From JAHEKO01 sp965212505 (GTDB taxonomy: Bacteria; Acidobacteriota; Thermoanaerobaculia; Multivoradales; JAHEKO01), in contig OZ243123.1 in NCBI GenBank assembly GCA_965212505.1, positions 124,001-188,000 of the forward strand: 64,000 nt of DNA, written 5' to 3'. The position numbers and the translations under genes were made by a program. This document shows positions 9,237 through 17,266 of the stretch, piece by piece. The notes under the pieces are model-generated. The model was not told where the DNA came from. It worked only from the letters and a program-made list of their open reading frames with translations, and did not search any database. The stretch's first letter is position 1, and each line of letters opens with the position of its first letter.

Positions 9237-9737
9237 TCAGGCGCCCAGCGCCTGGTTCCACTCGGAGAGCCGGTCCTTCTGTGCCTCGAACAGGGCGTCG
9301 ACGTCGCCCTCCACCGTCACCGACACGATCTTGTCGCCCTGGCCGATGGAGTCGACAATGTCCTGCCCAGAGGTGACCCGACCGAAGACCGAGTGGTTGC
9401 CGTCGAGGTGTGGCGTCGGTACGTGGGTGATGAAGAACTGACTTCCGTTTGTACCGGGGCCCGCGTTGGCCATCGACAGTACGCCAGGACTGTCGTGCTT
9501 GAGTGTGGCGTCGAACTCGTCTTCGAAGCGGTAGCCTGGGCCGCCAGCGCCGGTGCCGGTCGGGTCGCCGCCCTGGATCATGAAGTTGGCGATTACGCGA
9601 TGGAAGGCGACGCCATCGTAGTAGCCGCGCTTGGCGAGGTTGACGAAGTTGGCTACGGTCACCGGGGTCTTGTCCGCATAGAGCTCGAGCTCGATCGAAC
9701 CCTTGTCGGTCTCCATTACTGCGCGCACGTCGTGCAC
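9237..9737 (-). CDS. Cyclophilin-type peptidylprolyl cis-trans isomerase
   Basis: A 166-residue single-domain cyclophilin, expected to catalyse prolyl cis-trans isomerisation during protein folding. The active-site signature is clear: AFHRVIANFMIQGGDPTGTG (catalytic Arg in FHRV) and later LSMANAGPGTNGSQFFIT. The N-terminus METDKGSIELELYADKTPVTVANF is the usual first strand and helix. There is no signal peptide, so it is cytoplasmic. The start is uncertain: a GTG at 9737 has AGGAG almost adjacent, another GTG lies at 9728, and the ATG at 9716 begins exactly at the conserved domain; all give the same domain. It is transcribed alone, divergent from the hydrolase gene. Confidence 0.93.
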   Translation of the reverse strand: MHDVRAVMETDKGSIELELYADKTPVTVANFVNLAKRGYYDGVAFHRVIANFMIQGGDPTGTGAGGPGYRFEDEFDATLKHDSPGVLSMANAGPGTNGSQFFITHVPTPHLDGNHSVFGRVTSGQDIVDSIGQGDKIVSVTVEGDVDALFEAQKDRLSEWNQALGA

Positions 9738-9873
9738 TCCTCTCTCCGCCCTTCCGGCGGCGTTTCGAGCCTCTCGAAGGAGGGCTCGCGCGGCGGGATT
9801 GTGTCATGCGAGGGCTCGGCGCACCCGACTCGGAGGGGTCGGCTGTCGCCCGCGGCGGTGGTATAAGTGCCGC

Positions 9874-10647
9874 ATGCGGATTCCGGTGGTGGATGGGGAG
9901 GGGCGGGAGGTTTCGCACCTCGCGGTTTCCGTTTCGAGGCCTGACGACTTCGAGCCGACAGCGAGCCTGCTCTATCTTCACGGCTTCGGCTCCTGCCAGG
10001 GCGGCGAAAAGGCGGACTTCTTTCGCGCCCGAGCGGTGGATGCCGGACTGAGCTTCTGGTCGTTCGACTTCCAGGGGCACGGTGAGTCCGGCGGCGGCAT
10101 GCGCGAGTTGAGCCTGACGCGCATGCTCAGTGATATCGACCGGGTCCGCGACGCCATGCGGGAGGCCGGCGAGCACAACGTGGTGATCCTCGGTTCTTCG
10201 ATGGGCGGCCTCGCCGGTCTTTGGCACGCGGCGACCTCCGATGACCCGGTAGCCGCCGGGCTCTACATCGCGCCGGCGGTAGGGCTCGAGGGGGCGTTCC
10301 GAGCCTGGGCCGGGGCGGAAGGACTCGACCGTTGGCAGCGCGAGGGCGTCTTCGAGGTCGCCAACGAACTCGGCTCGTGGCAGCTCGGATGGGGCTTCGT
10401 CGAGGATCTACGCCGCCATTCCAACGAAGCGCTGGCTCGAGCGCTGAGGACTCCGAGCCTGATCGTTCAGGGCCAACGAGACGACCGGGTCTCGTGGCGT
10501 GAAGTGGTGGACTTCTCGACCACCTGCCGAGAGCGCTGTGTCGAGCTGCACCTGTTTACCGACGGCGACCACCGGCTGATCGATCGGCTGGAGCACCTCT
10601 GGTCGCTCATGCACGGCTTCCTGGTCGCGCGAGACCTGCTCCGTTAG
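9874..10647 (+). CDS. Alpha/beta hydrolase (serine hydrolase)
   Basis: A 257-residue cytoplasmic alpha/beta-hydrolase fold protein of the short lysophospholipase/palmitoyl-thioesterase ABHD10-like type. The oxyanion-hole motif LLYLHGFGS lies near residue 35, and the nucleophile elbow GSSMGG near residues 109-114 supplies the Ser. A probable catalytic Asp lies in QGQRDDRVSW, and the His in FTDGDHRLIDR near the C-terminus. The substrate cannot be told from the sequence; an acyl ester or thioester is likely. ATG 9874 begins the domain. The 3' end overlaps the convergent propeller gene by 4 bp. Confidence 0.85.
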   Translation: MRIPVVDGEGREVSHLAVSVSRPDDFEPTASLLYLHGFGSCQGGEKADFFRARAVDAGLSFWSFDFQGHGESGGGMRELSLTRMLSDIDRVRDAMREAGEHNVVILGSSMGGLAGLWHAATSDDPVAAGLYIAPAVGLEGAFRAWAGAEGLDRWQREGVFEVANELGSWQLGWGFVEDLRRHSNEALARALRTPSLIVQGQRDDRVSWREVVDFSTTCRERCVELHLFTDGDHRLIDRLEHLWSLMHGFLVARDLLR

Positions 10648-11912
10648 CCCGGCGGCGCGAGCTCGACCGCCACGATCTCGTGGCGGTCGCGTGCGTAGAG
10701 GGTTGTGCCGACGAGGGTTGGCACGGTCCAGGCACGGCTCTTGAACAGCTGCGTTCGGGCGCGGATGTCGATGCCCTCGGCGCCGGCCGCACCGAGAGCC
10801 AGGTTGCCGTCTTCGTCGAGGATCAGCAGGAGGTGGCCGACCGCGAGGAGGTTCGCCTTGGCGAAGCCGCGATCACGGAAGAGAAGCGAGCCGTCCGCAG
10901 GGTTGATGGCGGTGAGAAAGGCCGGCCCGAAGTCACCGCTCGAGGCGTAGATGCGTCCGTCGATCAGCACGCTCGTCTGGTGATGCACTTCGATCTTGCG
11001 GCTCGACCAGGCCTCCTCGACTTGTGTCTTCCCCTCCACCTGGCGGATGCGGAGCGCTCGACTTCCCGCATCGTAGGCCGAGGAGATGAAGAGCAGATCC
11101 TCGCCGTCCCACAACGGCGTCGACGCGTTCACGTTGTACGGGGTGCGGTGCTCGAACTCCCAAAGTTGTTTGCCCGTCTCGGGGTCGAGACCCACCACGC
11201 GGTCAGAGGCGAAGACCACCAACTGGAGCTGGTCGCCGACTGTGATCAGCGTGGGAGAGGCGAAGCTCGGCTCGAAGCCTTGGGCCGTCCAGATCGGCTT
11301 CCCCGAGTCGATGTCGAGAGCGACGACCGCACGGCTCGAAGCGCCGCCCACGGCGATCACCATGTGGCGGTGGAGAACTGGGCTCGCGGAGTAGCCGAGC
11401 TGTTGAGGGCCGCCGGCGTCCGGGTCGAGCGTGTAACCCTGCCAGAGATTGTACGCCCAGAGGATGTCGCCGGTGTTCGCTTCGAGTGCGACGAGCTTGC
11501 CGCTGATGCCGACCGTGAAGACCCGGTCGCCCGTCACCAGCGGCGTGACGTGGGGCCCGAGGCCGTAGTCTTTGAGGAAGTTCTTCCAAGGCTCTGCGCG
11601 CCACGCCTGCTCCCAAAGGGTCTCGCCCGTCGCCCGGTGGAGAGCCACTGCGACCTCCTCTTCGCCTCGTCGGTACATGGTGAAGAGGCGCCGTCCCTTG
11701 ACCGAAATGGCCGAGTTGCCGTCGCCGAGCTCCCGCCGCCAGACGACCGGCGGACCGTCGTCTCCCCACTTGTCACTGAGCTCTACCGGATGCGCCTGGA
11801 AGTTTCCTTCGTGACCGCCCCACTGGGGCCAGGAGTTGTGGTCGAGGTGAGCGATCGCGAGGGCGCTGCCGAGAAGGGCGGCGATCGAGACGATGAAGGC
11901 GATCCTGGGCAT
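10644..11912 (-). CDS. Exported PQQ-like beta-propeller repeat protein
   Basis: A 422-residue protein with an N-terminal signal peptide (MPRIAFIVSIAALLGSALAIA) followed directly by the conserved HNSWPQWGGHEGNFQ element that opens many quinoprotein-fold outer-membrane or periplasmic propellers. At least six blades with W motifs follow, for example TGETLWEQAW, TGDILWAYNLWQG, SGKPIWTAQGF and TGKQLWEFEH. Such proteins often have no quinone-dependent catalytic residues, and none are visible here. BamB-like scaffolding is possible but unproven. ATG 11912 has AGGAG ten bases upstream. The fragment at the left window edge is a likely paralogue. The gene is divergent from ychF and overlaps the hydrolase 3' end by 4 bp. 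Confidence 0.87.
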   Translation of the reverse strand: MPRIAFIVSIAALLGSALAIAHLDHNSWPQWGGHEGNFQAHPVELSDKWGDDGPPVVWRRELGDGNSAISVKGRRLFTMYRRGEEEVAVALHRATGETLWEQAWRAEPWKNFLKDYGLGPHVTPLVTGDRVFTVGISGKLVALEANTGDILWAYNLWQGYTLDPDAGGPQQLGYSASPVLHRHMVIAVGGASSRAVVALDIDSGKPIWTAQGFEPSFASPTLITVGDQLQLVVFASDRVVGLDPETGKQLWEFEHRTPYNVNASTPLWDGEDLLFISSAYDAGSRALRIRQVEGKTQVEEAWSSRKIEVHHQTSVLIDGRIYASSGDFGPAFLTAINPADGSLLFRDRGFAKANLLAVGHLLLILDEDGNLALGAAGAEGIDIRARTQLFKSRAWTVPTLVGTTLYARDRHEIVAVELAPPG

Positions 11913-12025
11913 AGGCGGCTCCTAGTCGGTTTGGAGGTCTCTCTGAGTAGATACGTACGGGAGCCAAAGAGTTCCGGCCGAGACTAGGCGTTTTCATCCG
12001 GCGCCGAAATGCATACCCTGTGGCC

Positions 12026-13090
12026 ATGCAAGTGGGCATTCTAGGCTTCGCCAAGGCTGGCAAGACGACGCTGTTCAATCTGCTGACCCGGTCGAGTCAG
12101 CAGACGGACAAGTACGCAACCTCGAAGAAGACTCATGTCGGCGTCGCCGAAGTGCCCGATGCGCGGCTGGTGAAGCTTCGAGATCTGTTCCAACCGCGCA
12201 AGTTCATTCCTGCGGCGGTCACGTATGTCGATATCCCCGGCGTCAAGAAGGGAGAGGGCGCGGAGAGTCTCGACCTACCGGCGCTACGGGAGGTCGACGC
12301 CCTGATCCACGTCGTGCGAGCCTTCGACGACGACGAGCTGCTCCACCCCGACGGCAGCGTCGACGCGCAGCGCGACGTCGAGAATCTCGATCTCGAGCTG
12401 ATTCTTGCCGACTACGAACTGGTCAGCCGGCGTCTCGAACGGCTCGAGAAGTCGCGCAAGCGGGGACTCACCCCCGACGAGCAGCGCGAGCAGGAGCTCC
12501 TCGAGGCGACCATCCTGCCGGCCCTCGACAGCGAGACGCCGTTGCGCCGCGTCGAGTTGGCGCCTGAGGACGAGAAGCGCCTACGCGGCTTCCAGCTCCT
12601 CTCGGCCAAGCCGATGCTGATCGCCGTCAACGTCGACGAGGCGAGTCTGACCGCCCCGGCGCCGGTGACGCTTGGAGACGGTTCGGGGGTGGCGGCGATC
12701 GTCGTCAGCGCGCCGATCGAGGCCGAGGTGAGTGCGCTCGGAGACGAGGAACAGGCCGAGTTCCTCGAAGACCTGGGCCTCGCGGATCCGAGCCTCGATC
12801 GCATCATTCGAGCGAGCTATGAGCTGCTCGGGTTGGCGTCTTTCTTCACCGTCGGAGAGGATGAGGTGCGCGCCTGGACGATCCGGCAGGGGACCGCCGC
12901 GAAGGCGGCCGCCGGTGCGATTCACTCGGATCTCGAGAAGGGCTTCATTCGGGCCGAGGTCGTGCGCTGGGACGACCTCGTGCGCCTGGGAAGTCTCGCC
13001 GCCTGCAAAGATCAGGCGCTCTTGCGGTTGGAGGGGAAGGAGTACCTCACCCAGGACGGCGACGTCATGCACATTCGCTCAGGCATCTGA
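12026..13090 (+). CDS. ychF: YchF/Obg-family P-loop ATPase
   Basis: A 354-residue TRAFAC-class P-loop NTPase of the YchF (DUF933) family, ribosome-associated and ATP-preferring in characterised members. The P-loop GFAKAGKTT spans residues about 7-15, switch II is YVDIPGVKKGEG, and the base-contacting region is IAVNVDE (NxxE rather than the GTPase NKxD), which is the hallmark of the ATP-specific family. A coiled-coil insert (about 115-185) and a C-terminal TGS-like domain follow, with GEDEVRAWTIRQGT and ending GDVMHIRSGI. The P-loop has AKAGKT where classical YchF has PNVGKS, so this belongs to a divergent subgroup. A GTG two codons upstream is an alternative start. The last 12 bp overlap the convergent membrane-protein gene. 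Confidence 0.9.
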   Translation: MQVGILGFAKAGKTTLFNLLTRSSQQTDKYATSKKTHVGVAEVPDARLVKLRDLFQPRKFIPAAVTYVDIPGVKKGEGAESLDLPALREVDALIHVVRAFDDDELLHPDGSVDAQRDVENLDLELILADYELVSRRLERLEKSRKRGLTPDEQREQELLEATILPALDSETPLRRVELAPEDEKRLRGFQLLSAKPMLIAVNVDEASLTAPAPVTLGDGSGVAAIVVSAPIEAEVSALGDEEQAEFLEDLGLADPSLDRIIRASYELLGLASFFTVGEDEVRAWTIRQGTAAKAAAGAIHSDLEKGFIRAEVVRWDDLVRLGSLAACKDQALLRLEGKEYLTQDGDVMHIRSGI

Positions 13091-13681
13091 CTCGTCGGAC
13101 ACCGAGTTGGCCCGAAGCTCGGCGCGCAGGTCGCCCACCTGGTCGAGCTGGCGGCGGCGGTTCTTTCGCAGGGACGCGAGCCCGAAGGCGAAGATCGTCA
13201 CCATCGCAGCGAGGAAGCCGAAGGCCCGTAGGTAGTCCCAGAGGCCGGAGCTCGGGTCGGCGCGTAGCACCCAGGGGATCCAGACGCTGAAGAAGATCGT
13301 CTGTAGCGCCAGTAGGTTGAAGCCGAACCGGACGCCGCGCAGCTGGGCCTCCAGACGCCGATGGGCCAGATCGAGAAACTCGAGAACCGTGCGACTGGTC
13401 GAGCGCCAGGTCCCTCGCCGGTAGACGAGGTCGGCCAGAGTCGCCAAGAGGGCGAATACCCAGGTGGCGATCGCCGCGGCGGTCAGTTCCGGTCGACCGC
13501 TGCCCCAGGCGAGCGCCGTGGTGACGACGACCATGAATAGGCCGATCATCCAGTTGGCGACGGCCAGGGCGACGTAGCGACGGAACCTGGCGCGCACGGA
13601 CGTCAGCGGGCGGGCCGGCTCCGGCGCCGTCGAACGCCAATCGGCGCTCCAGCGCTCCATCTCATCGATCTGTGCGCTCAT
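13079..13681 (-). CDS. Four-helix membrane protein coupled to ECF sigma factor, possible anti-sigma
   Basis: A 200-residue protein with no family I recognise. It has a short soluble N-terminus (about 1-34) and four transmembrane segments (about 36-62, 65-87, 119-140 and 147-170) separated by a basic amphipathic stretch (RRGTWRSTSRTVLEFLDLAHRRLEAQ). The tail is charged. Its ATG overlaps the stop of the ECF sigma gene (ATGA at 13678-13681), so the two are translationally coupled. In ECF systems the coupled second gene is very often the anti-sigma factor, so an atypical membrane anti-sigma is the best guess. No zinc-binding HxxxCxxC motif is present. The 3' end overlaps ychF by 12 bp on the opposite strand. 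Confidence 0.75.
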   Translation of the reverse strand: MSAQIDEMERWSADWRSTAPEPARPLTSVRARFRRYVALAVANWMIGLFMVVVTTALAWGSGRPELTAAAIATWVFALLATLADLVYRRGTWRSTSRTVLEFLDLAHRRLEAQLRGVRFGFNLLALQTIFFSVWIPWVLRADPSSGLWDYLRAFGFLAAMVTIFAFGLASLRKNRRRQLDQVGDLRAELRANSVSDESDA

Positions 13682-14259
13682 CGTCTCTCCTCCAGTAGGC
13701 GCGCGAGGGCTTTGCGAGCGCGACTCGCGCGCACCATGGCGTTGTTCTCGGTCAGTCCGGTCACTTCGGCGATCTCCTTGTAGGTGAGGCCCTCGAGCCG
13801 CAACGTGAGAACCTGGCGTGCGGCTACGGGAAGCTGGCGTACCGCGTTCAGCAGCCGCTCCCGGCGTCGGGTCTGATCCACCTCGTCCTCGGGCGACCGG
13901 CGATCGTCGGGAAGATTCTCCGGTTCATCGAGCCGCCCCGGTGCACGCCCCTCACGCCAGCCGTGCGTGAGGCCCCGGTTGTGCGCGATGCGGAAGACAA
14001 ACGTCCGCGCCGAGGCGTCGCCGCGAAAGCTGGGCAGGGCGCGCCAGACGGCGAGACAGATGTCCTGGTAGAGATCCTCTCGCAGGCCCGGATCCGCTTC
14101 GTAACTCGCGGCCACCCGGCGCAGCGCTCCGCCGTGCTCGCTCAGGAGGGCTTCGAAGGCCCGTTCACGCTCACGCTCGGCGGCGAGCATCGGATCGGAA
14201 TGAGATCGCCAGGGTGCGCGTGACGCGACGGGCTCGACGCTCGGGCCGGAAGGTTGCAT
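13678..14259 (-). CDS. ECF-type RNA polymerase sigma factor
   Basis: A 193-residue sigma-70 family factor of the extracytoplasmic function class. Region 2 lies at about 33-100 (AFEALLSEHGGALRRVAASY, LREDLYQDICLAVWRAL, FRGDASARTFVFRIAHNRGL). Region 4 lies at about 128-190 (LPVAARQVLTLRLEGLTYKE, IAEVTGLTENNAMVRASRAR). The linker is acidic and rich in Asp/Pro, as usual. It is translationally coupled to the four-helix membrane protein downstream, the probable regulator. Upstream, a perfect inverted repeat with the -35-like core GGAAACCTTAC lies between this gene and the divergent transglutaminase-like gene, consistent with autoregulation and a shared target, though this is inference. Translation could begin at an internal ATG (residue 24). 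Confidence 0.92.
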   Translation of the reverse strand: MQPSGPSVEPVASRAPWRSHSDPMLAAERERERAFEALLSEHGGALRRVAASYEADPGLREDLYQDICLAVWRALPSFRGDASARTFVFRIAHNRGLTHGWREGRAPGRLDEPENLPDDRRSPEDEVDQTRRRERLLNAVRQLPVAARQVLTLRLEGLTYKEIAEVTGLTENNAMVRASRARKALARLLEERR

Positions 14260-14286
14260 CTACCCGCGTCAGTCTCTGCCGCACGC

Positions 14287-14334
14287 GGAAACCTTACAGG
14301 ACCGCCGGATCGATCTTGCGAGCGTAAGGTTTCC
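14287..14334. promoter_or_regulatory. 11-bp inverted repeat, possible divergent ECF promoters
   Basis: GGAAACCTTAC at 14287-14297 is repeated in perfect inverted form at 14324-14334, with a 26-nt spacer. ECF -35 elements commonly start GGAAC or GGAAAC, and each copy points outward past the other towards one of the two divergent genes (sigma factor left, transglutaminase-like right). This could be a pair of back-to-back ECF promoters, or a repressor operator. A -10 element cannot be assigned with confidence. Confidence 0.45.
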
Positions 14335-14398
14335 ATGCGGGCCGAGACTCCCCAGTTGTGACGGCCCAATGGCGTCATCAGACACAATCGGAGGAGAG

Positions 14399-16351
14399 AT
14401 GAAGAGACTCAAGGAACTACTGGGATTCGTGGTGCTCTGGCTCATGATGCTGTGGGTCGCGGGCAGTCGCGAGGCGCGCTGCGAGACGGTGGCGGGCGAG
14501 GCGGACTGGTACGTAGTGAAGATTGCCGGCACACCGGTCGGAGCCGCCAGCGAGTCGAGTTCGGTCGAGGGAGAGACCCTCGTGTCGAGCCAGACGATGG
14601 ACATCGTGCTCAACCGATTGGGTACCTCGGTGAAAATGGGGACGACGGTTGCGGTGCGCGAGGATTCGTCCGGCGGGCTTCTCGAAGTCGAGCAGGAGTT
14701 GCGAATGTCGACCCAGGCGACGAGTCTGCGAGCGGTCGTCGAGCCGGGGCGCATCCGCATCGTCGATCGCGCCGGCGACGGCAGCTTCGAGCGCGAGATC
14801 GAATACGAGGGCAAGCTGCTCGGGCCGACGGGGGCCGTCAAGCTCTCGCGGCAGCTGCAGGCGATCGGCGACCAGGTGAGCTATCGGACCTTCCGCGCCG
14901 AGCTTGGCAGCGTCTCCAAGGTCTCTCTGGAACTGGTGGCGCACGAGTCGCTCACCCGCGAAGGGGAGGCGATCGCCGTGCGCAAGGTCATCGAGCGGCT
15001 GGAGGCGACACCGCTCGAGACCTCCCTTTGGATCGATCGTGACGGGCGGCTCCTTCGGTCCGCGGTCGTCGGGCCTTTTGGTCTGATGGAGGTAGTGGGC
15101 TCCGATGAAGCGGCCGCGCGGCTCGCAATGGGTGGCGGCGAGCTTCCGGAAGAGAGCTTCGCTTCGACGCTCGTTCCCACCCAGGTACGGGTCCGCGAGC
15201 CGCGCACGGCCGCGCGGGTGGTTCTCGAGCTCCGCCATCGAAACCCGGACCTCGGCTGGCCGGCGATGGACTCGGCTCACCAGCGCGTCGTCGAGAGCAC
15301 ACCCGACCGCTTGGTTCTCGAGGTGCGGCGCCCTGCGGCGGTTGACGCGACTCGCTACCCGGTCGAGCCGACGGAGGAGCTGCGCCCCTACCTGGCACCC
15401 AATGCGTATCTGCAGTCGGATGACCCGGAGCTGCGTGCGCTGGCCGTCGAAATCGCCGGTGGCGAAGGTGACGCTCTGGAGGCGGGTCTGGCTCTCGAGC
15501 GCTGGGTGGCGGAGAACATGCGCTTCGACATGGGGGTGGTGATGGCGCCCTCGAACGAAGTGCTCGCGAATCGACGGGGCACGTGCACGGAGTACGCCGT
15601 GCTCCTCACGACGCTCACCCGAGCGCTCGGCATCCCCGCACGTTTTGTCATGGGCTACGTCTATGCAGGAGGCATCTACGGCGGCCACGCCTGGACCGAA
15701 ATTCTGGTCGGGAAGGAGTGGGTGCCGCTCGACGGCGCCATCGTCTCGGACGGTCCGGCGGACGCGGCTCGCTTCGCCTTCCAGTGGACGTCTCTCGAAG
15801 AGGGGGTCGGGGCGCTCAACCTCGGCCCGGGAGTCCAGCTCTTCGGGCAAATCGACCTCGCGGTGCTCGAGGTCGGACGCCGCGACGGTGTCGTGGAGCG
15901 CTTTGGTGCAGAGCAGTCGGCCTTCGAGATCGACGGTGATCTCTATGTAAATCGGGCGCTCGGCCTCGTGTGGCGCAAGCCGGCCGACTTCGAGTTCGCG
16001 GAGCTCGAGATCACCTGGCCGGAGACGGCGCTCGTGCGCCTCGGAGGTCCGGACGGGGAGCGCGCCGAGCTCTCGGTGCGAGATCGCTACTACTGGCTCG
16101 GCGACCAAGAGGCGGCGACCGAAGCGATTCGACGAAGCCTGCCGGGTGCAGCGATTCGTGAGGTGGGCGGGCCGTCATCTCGTGCTTGGCGGGCGGACGA
16201 TTCCGGACGCGCCACCCTCGCCTGGACACGCGCCTCGGAGCTCTGGACGCTGACCGTACGAAGCGATCAGCCCGCGGCGGACCTCGACCGGCTCGCGGCT
16301 GCGCTGGAGTTCGAGGCGGAGCTCGAGGCCGTGGCTGCCGCGGGCCTCTAG
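14399..16351 (+). CDS. Exported transglutaminase-like (papain-fold) domain protein
   Basis: A 650-residue protein with a signal peptide (KELLGFVVLWLMMLWVAGSR, cleavage near ARC-E). The first 300 residues form a beta-rich domain of unclear identity. The transglutaminase core spans about 350-450, with a complete Cys-His-Asp triad: Cys396 in RRGTCTEYAVLL, His430 in YGGHAWTEI and Asp445 in VPLDGAI. Bacterial members of this family act as proteases or amidases rather than cross-linkers. The C-terminal 150 residues contain a further beta domain (LVWRKPADFEFAELEI). ATG 14399 follows GGAGGAGAG, an excellent ribosome binding site, and is preferred over an ATG ten codons upstream. It is divergent from the ECF sigma gene and may belong to its regulon because of the shared inverted repeat. 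Confidence 0.88.
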   Translation: MKRLKELLGFVVLWLMMLWVAGSREARCETVAGEADWYVVKIAGTPVGAASESSSVEGETLVSSQTMDIVLNRLGTSVKMGTTVAVREDSSGGLLEVEQELRMSTQATSLRAVVEPGRIRIVDRAGDGSFEREIEYEGKLLGPTGAVKLSRQLQAIGDQVSYRTFRAELGSVSKVSLELVAHESLTREGEAIAVRKVIERLEATPLETSLWIDRDGRLLRSAVVGPFGLMEVVGSDEAAARLAMGGGELPEESFASTLVPTQVRVREPRTAARVVLELRHRNPDLGWPAMDSAHQRVVESTPDRLVLEVRRPAAVDATRYPVEPTEELRPYLAPNAYLQSDDPELRALAVEIAGGEGDALEAGLALERWVAENMRFDMGVVMAPSNEVLANRRGTCTEYAVLLTTLTRALGIPARFVMGYVYAGGIYGGHAWTEILVGKEWVPLDGAIVSDGPADAARFAFQWTSLEEGVGALNLGPGVQLFGQIDLAVLEVGRRDGVVERFGAEQSAFEIDGDLYVNRALGLVWRKPADFEFAELEITWPETALVRLGGPDGERAELSVRDRYYWLGDQEAATEAIRRSLPGAAIREVGGPSSRAWRADDSGRATLAWTRASELWTLTVRSDQPAADLDRLAAALEFEAELEAVAAAGL

Positions 16352-16376
16352 CCGAGGTCCCGGGTCACCCATCTCT

Positions 16377-16412
16377 CCACTCCGCAGCTTCCTGGTGGCA
16401 GGAGGTGAGTGG
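16377..16412. terminator. Imperfect hairpin between convergent genes
   Basis: CCACTC (16377-16382) pairs with GAGTGG (16407-16412), and an inner CTTCCT can pair partly with AGGAGG. It lies in the 73-bp gap between the transglutaminase-like gene and the convergent secreted-protein gene. No T-run flanks it on either strand, so a bidirectional terminator role is only suggested by position. Confidence 0.3.
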
Positions 16413-16424
16413 ACGCCGGCCAGG

Positions 16425-17255
16425 TCAGCGGGTCGACACGAAGTCGTCGATCTCGAGGAAGCCGCCGGTGAGTTGGACATCACCGTCGGTCACTCCCCAG
16501 CGAATGGTGTCGATGCGAGCCTCGTCGTTGTCGAGGTCGGTGAGGCCACCAAACGGGACGCCGTTCAGAGAGACGACGAGCCGACCGGTTCCGTCGCCGG
16601 CTCGCCAGTCGATCGCGATCAGGTTGTAGCCCGCGGGAAGCATGACCTCGGCACCGGTCGTGTCGAGGACCGTACCGTTGTCTTCGCGCGCCGACAGGAC
16701 AAGCCGATCTTCGCCGGGCGCGGGGAGGAGCACGTGCTTGAGGCGGACCTCGAAGTGGACGGTGCCGTCGTCGGAGAGCCCGGTCAGATGGGTCAGCGTC
16801 GGGCTCAGCAAGAGGTCCAACTCATCGAGGCGGAGTCGGAAGGACGCCTTGTAGGTGCTCTCCGAGTTGGGCGTTCGATCCTGCACGTAGGCGAGCCGGG
16901 GGAGGGAACTGTCGAGAGTTGCGGTGAAAGAAGCGCCACTGGAAACGGAGAAGCCGTTACCGAAACTGATCGAGATTCCCGCGAGAAAGTCGACGCCGGC
17001 GGCGTCGATTGTCGTGTCGACAGCCGTAATGAACGAGCAGGCGTCGACGTCGGTGAGCACGCTCTGCCCGTCGAGGTCTTCGCGCTCTTCGAAGAAACAG
17101 GTCGAGCCGGGCTCCACCTCGAGACCGAAGCTTCCTGAGAAGGCGGCGTCCGCGGTGGCGGTCACACTGCCGGCGCGGACAGCAACTGGAAGCCAAAGAA
17201 GAGCAGCGAGGACGGCGATCAGTGCTGGCGAGAGAGATCTGTCGAGAGTTCGCAT
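16425..17255 (-). CDS. Secreted protein with predicted beta-sandwich, ends IDDFVSTR
   Basis: A 276-residue protein with a signal peptide (SPALIAVLAALLWLPVAVRA, cleavage after VRA-G). The remainder is beta-rich: GLEVEPGS.CFFEE, YKASFRLRLDEL, GYNLIAIDWRA and RLVVSLNGVPFG, which looks like a concanavalin/LamG-type sandwich. The C-terminus GFLEIDDFVSTR is the same kind of ending as the last strand of the repeats in the large protein at 41819-46909 (LDNFVIRQ, LDDFQVRR). Function is unknown; a cell-surface carbohydrate or matrix role is possible. ATG 17255 has GAGG at suitable spacing; an ATG at 17267 that overlaps the upstream stop (TGATG) is an alternative. The overlap or near-overlap implies co-transcription with the 17267-18673 gene. 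Confidence 0.75.
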   Translation of the reverse strand: MRTLDRSLSPALIAVLAALLWLPVAVRAGSVTATADAAFSGSFGLEVEPGSTCFFEEREDLDGQSVLTDVDACSFITAVDTTIDAAGVDFLAGISISFGNGFSVSSGASFTATLDSSLPRLAYVQDRTPNSESTYKASFRLRLDELDLLLSPTLTHLTGLSDDGTVHFEVRLKHVLLPAPGEDRLVLSAREDNGTVLDTTGAEVMLPAGYNLIAIDWRAGDGTGRLVVSLNGVPFGGLTDLDNDEARIDTIRWGVTDGDVQLTGGFLEIDDFVSTR

Positions 17256-17266
17256 GGTCGTCCTCA

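Noticed and set aside
10680..11987. 435-residue plus-strand frame opposite the propeller gene
   Set aside because: Antisense shadow over a gene with a signal peptide and clear blade motifs.
14417..16108. 563-residue minus-strand frame opposite the transglutaminase-like gene
   Set aside because: Antisense shadow; the plus-strand frame carries a complete catalytic triad and a good ribosome binding site.
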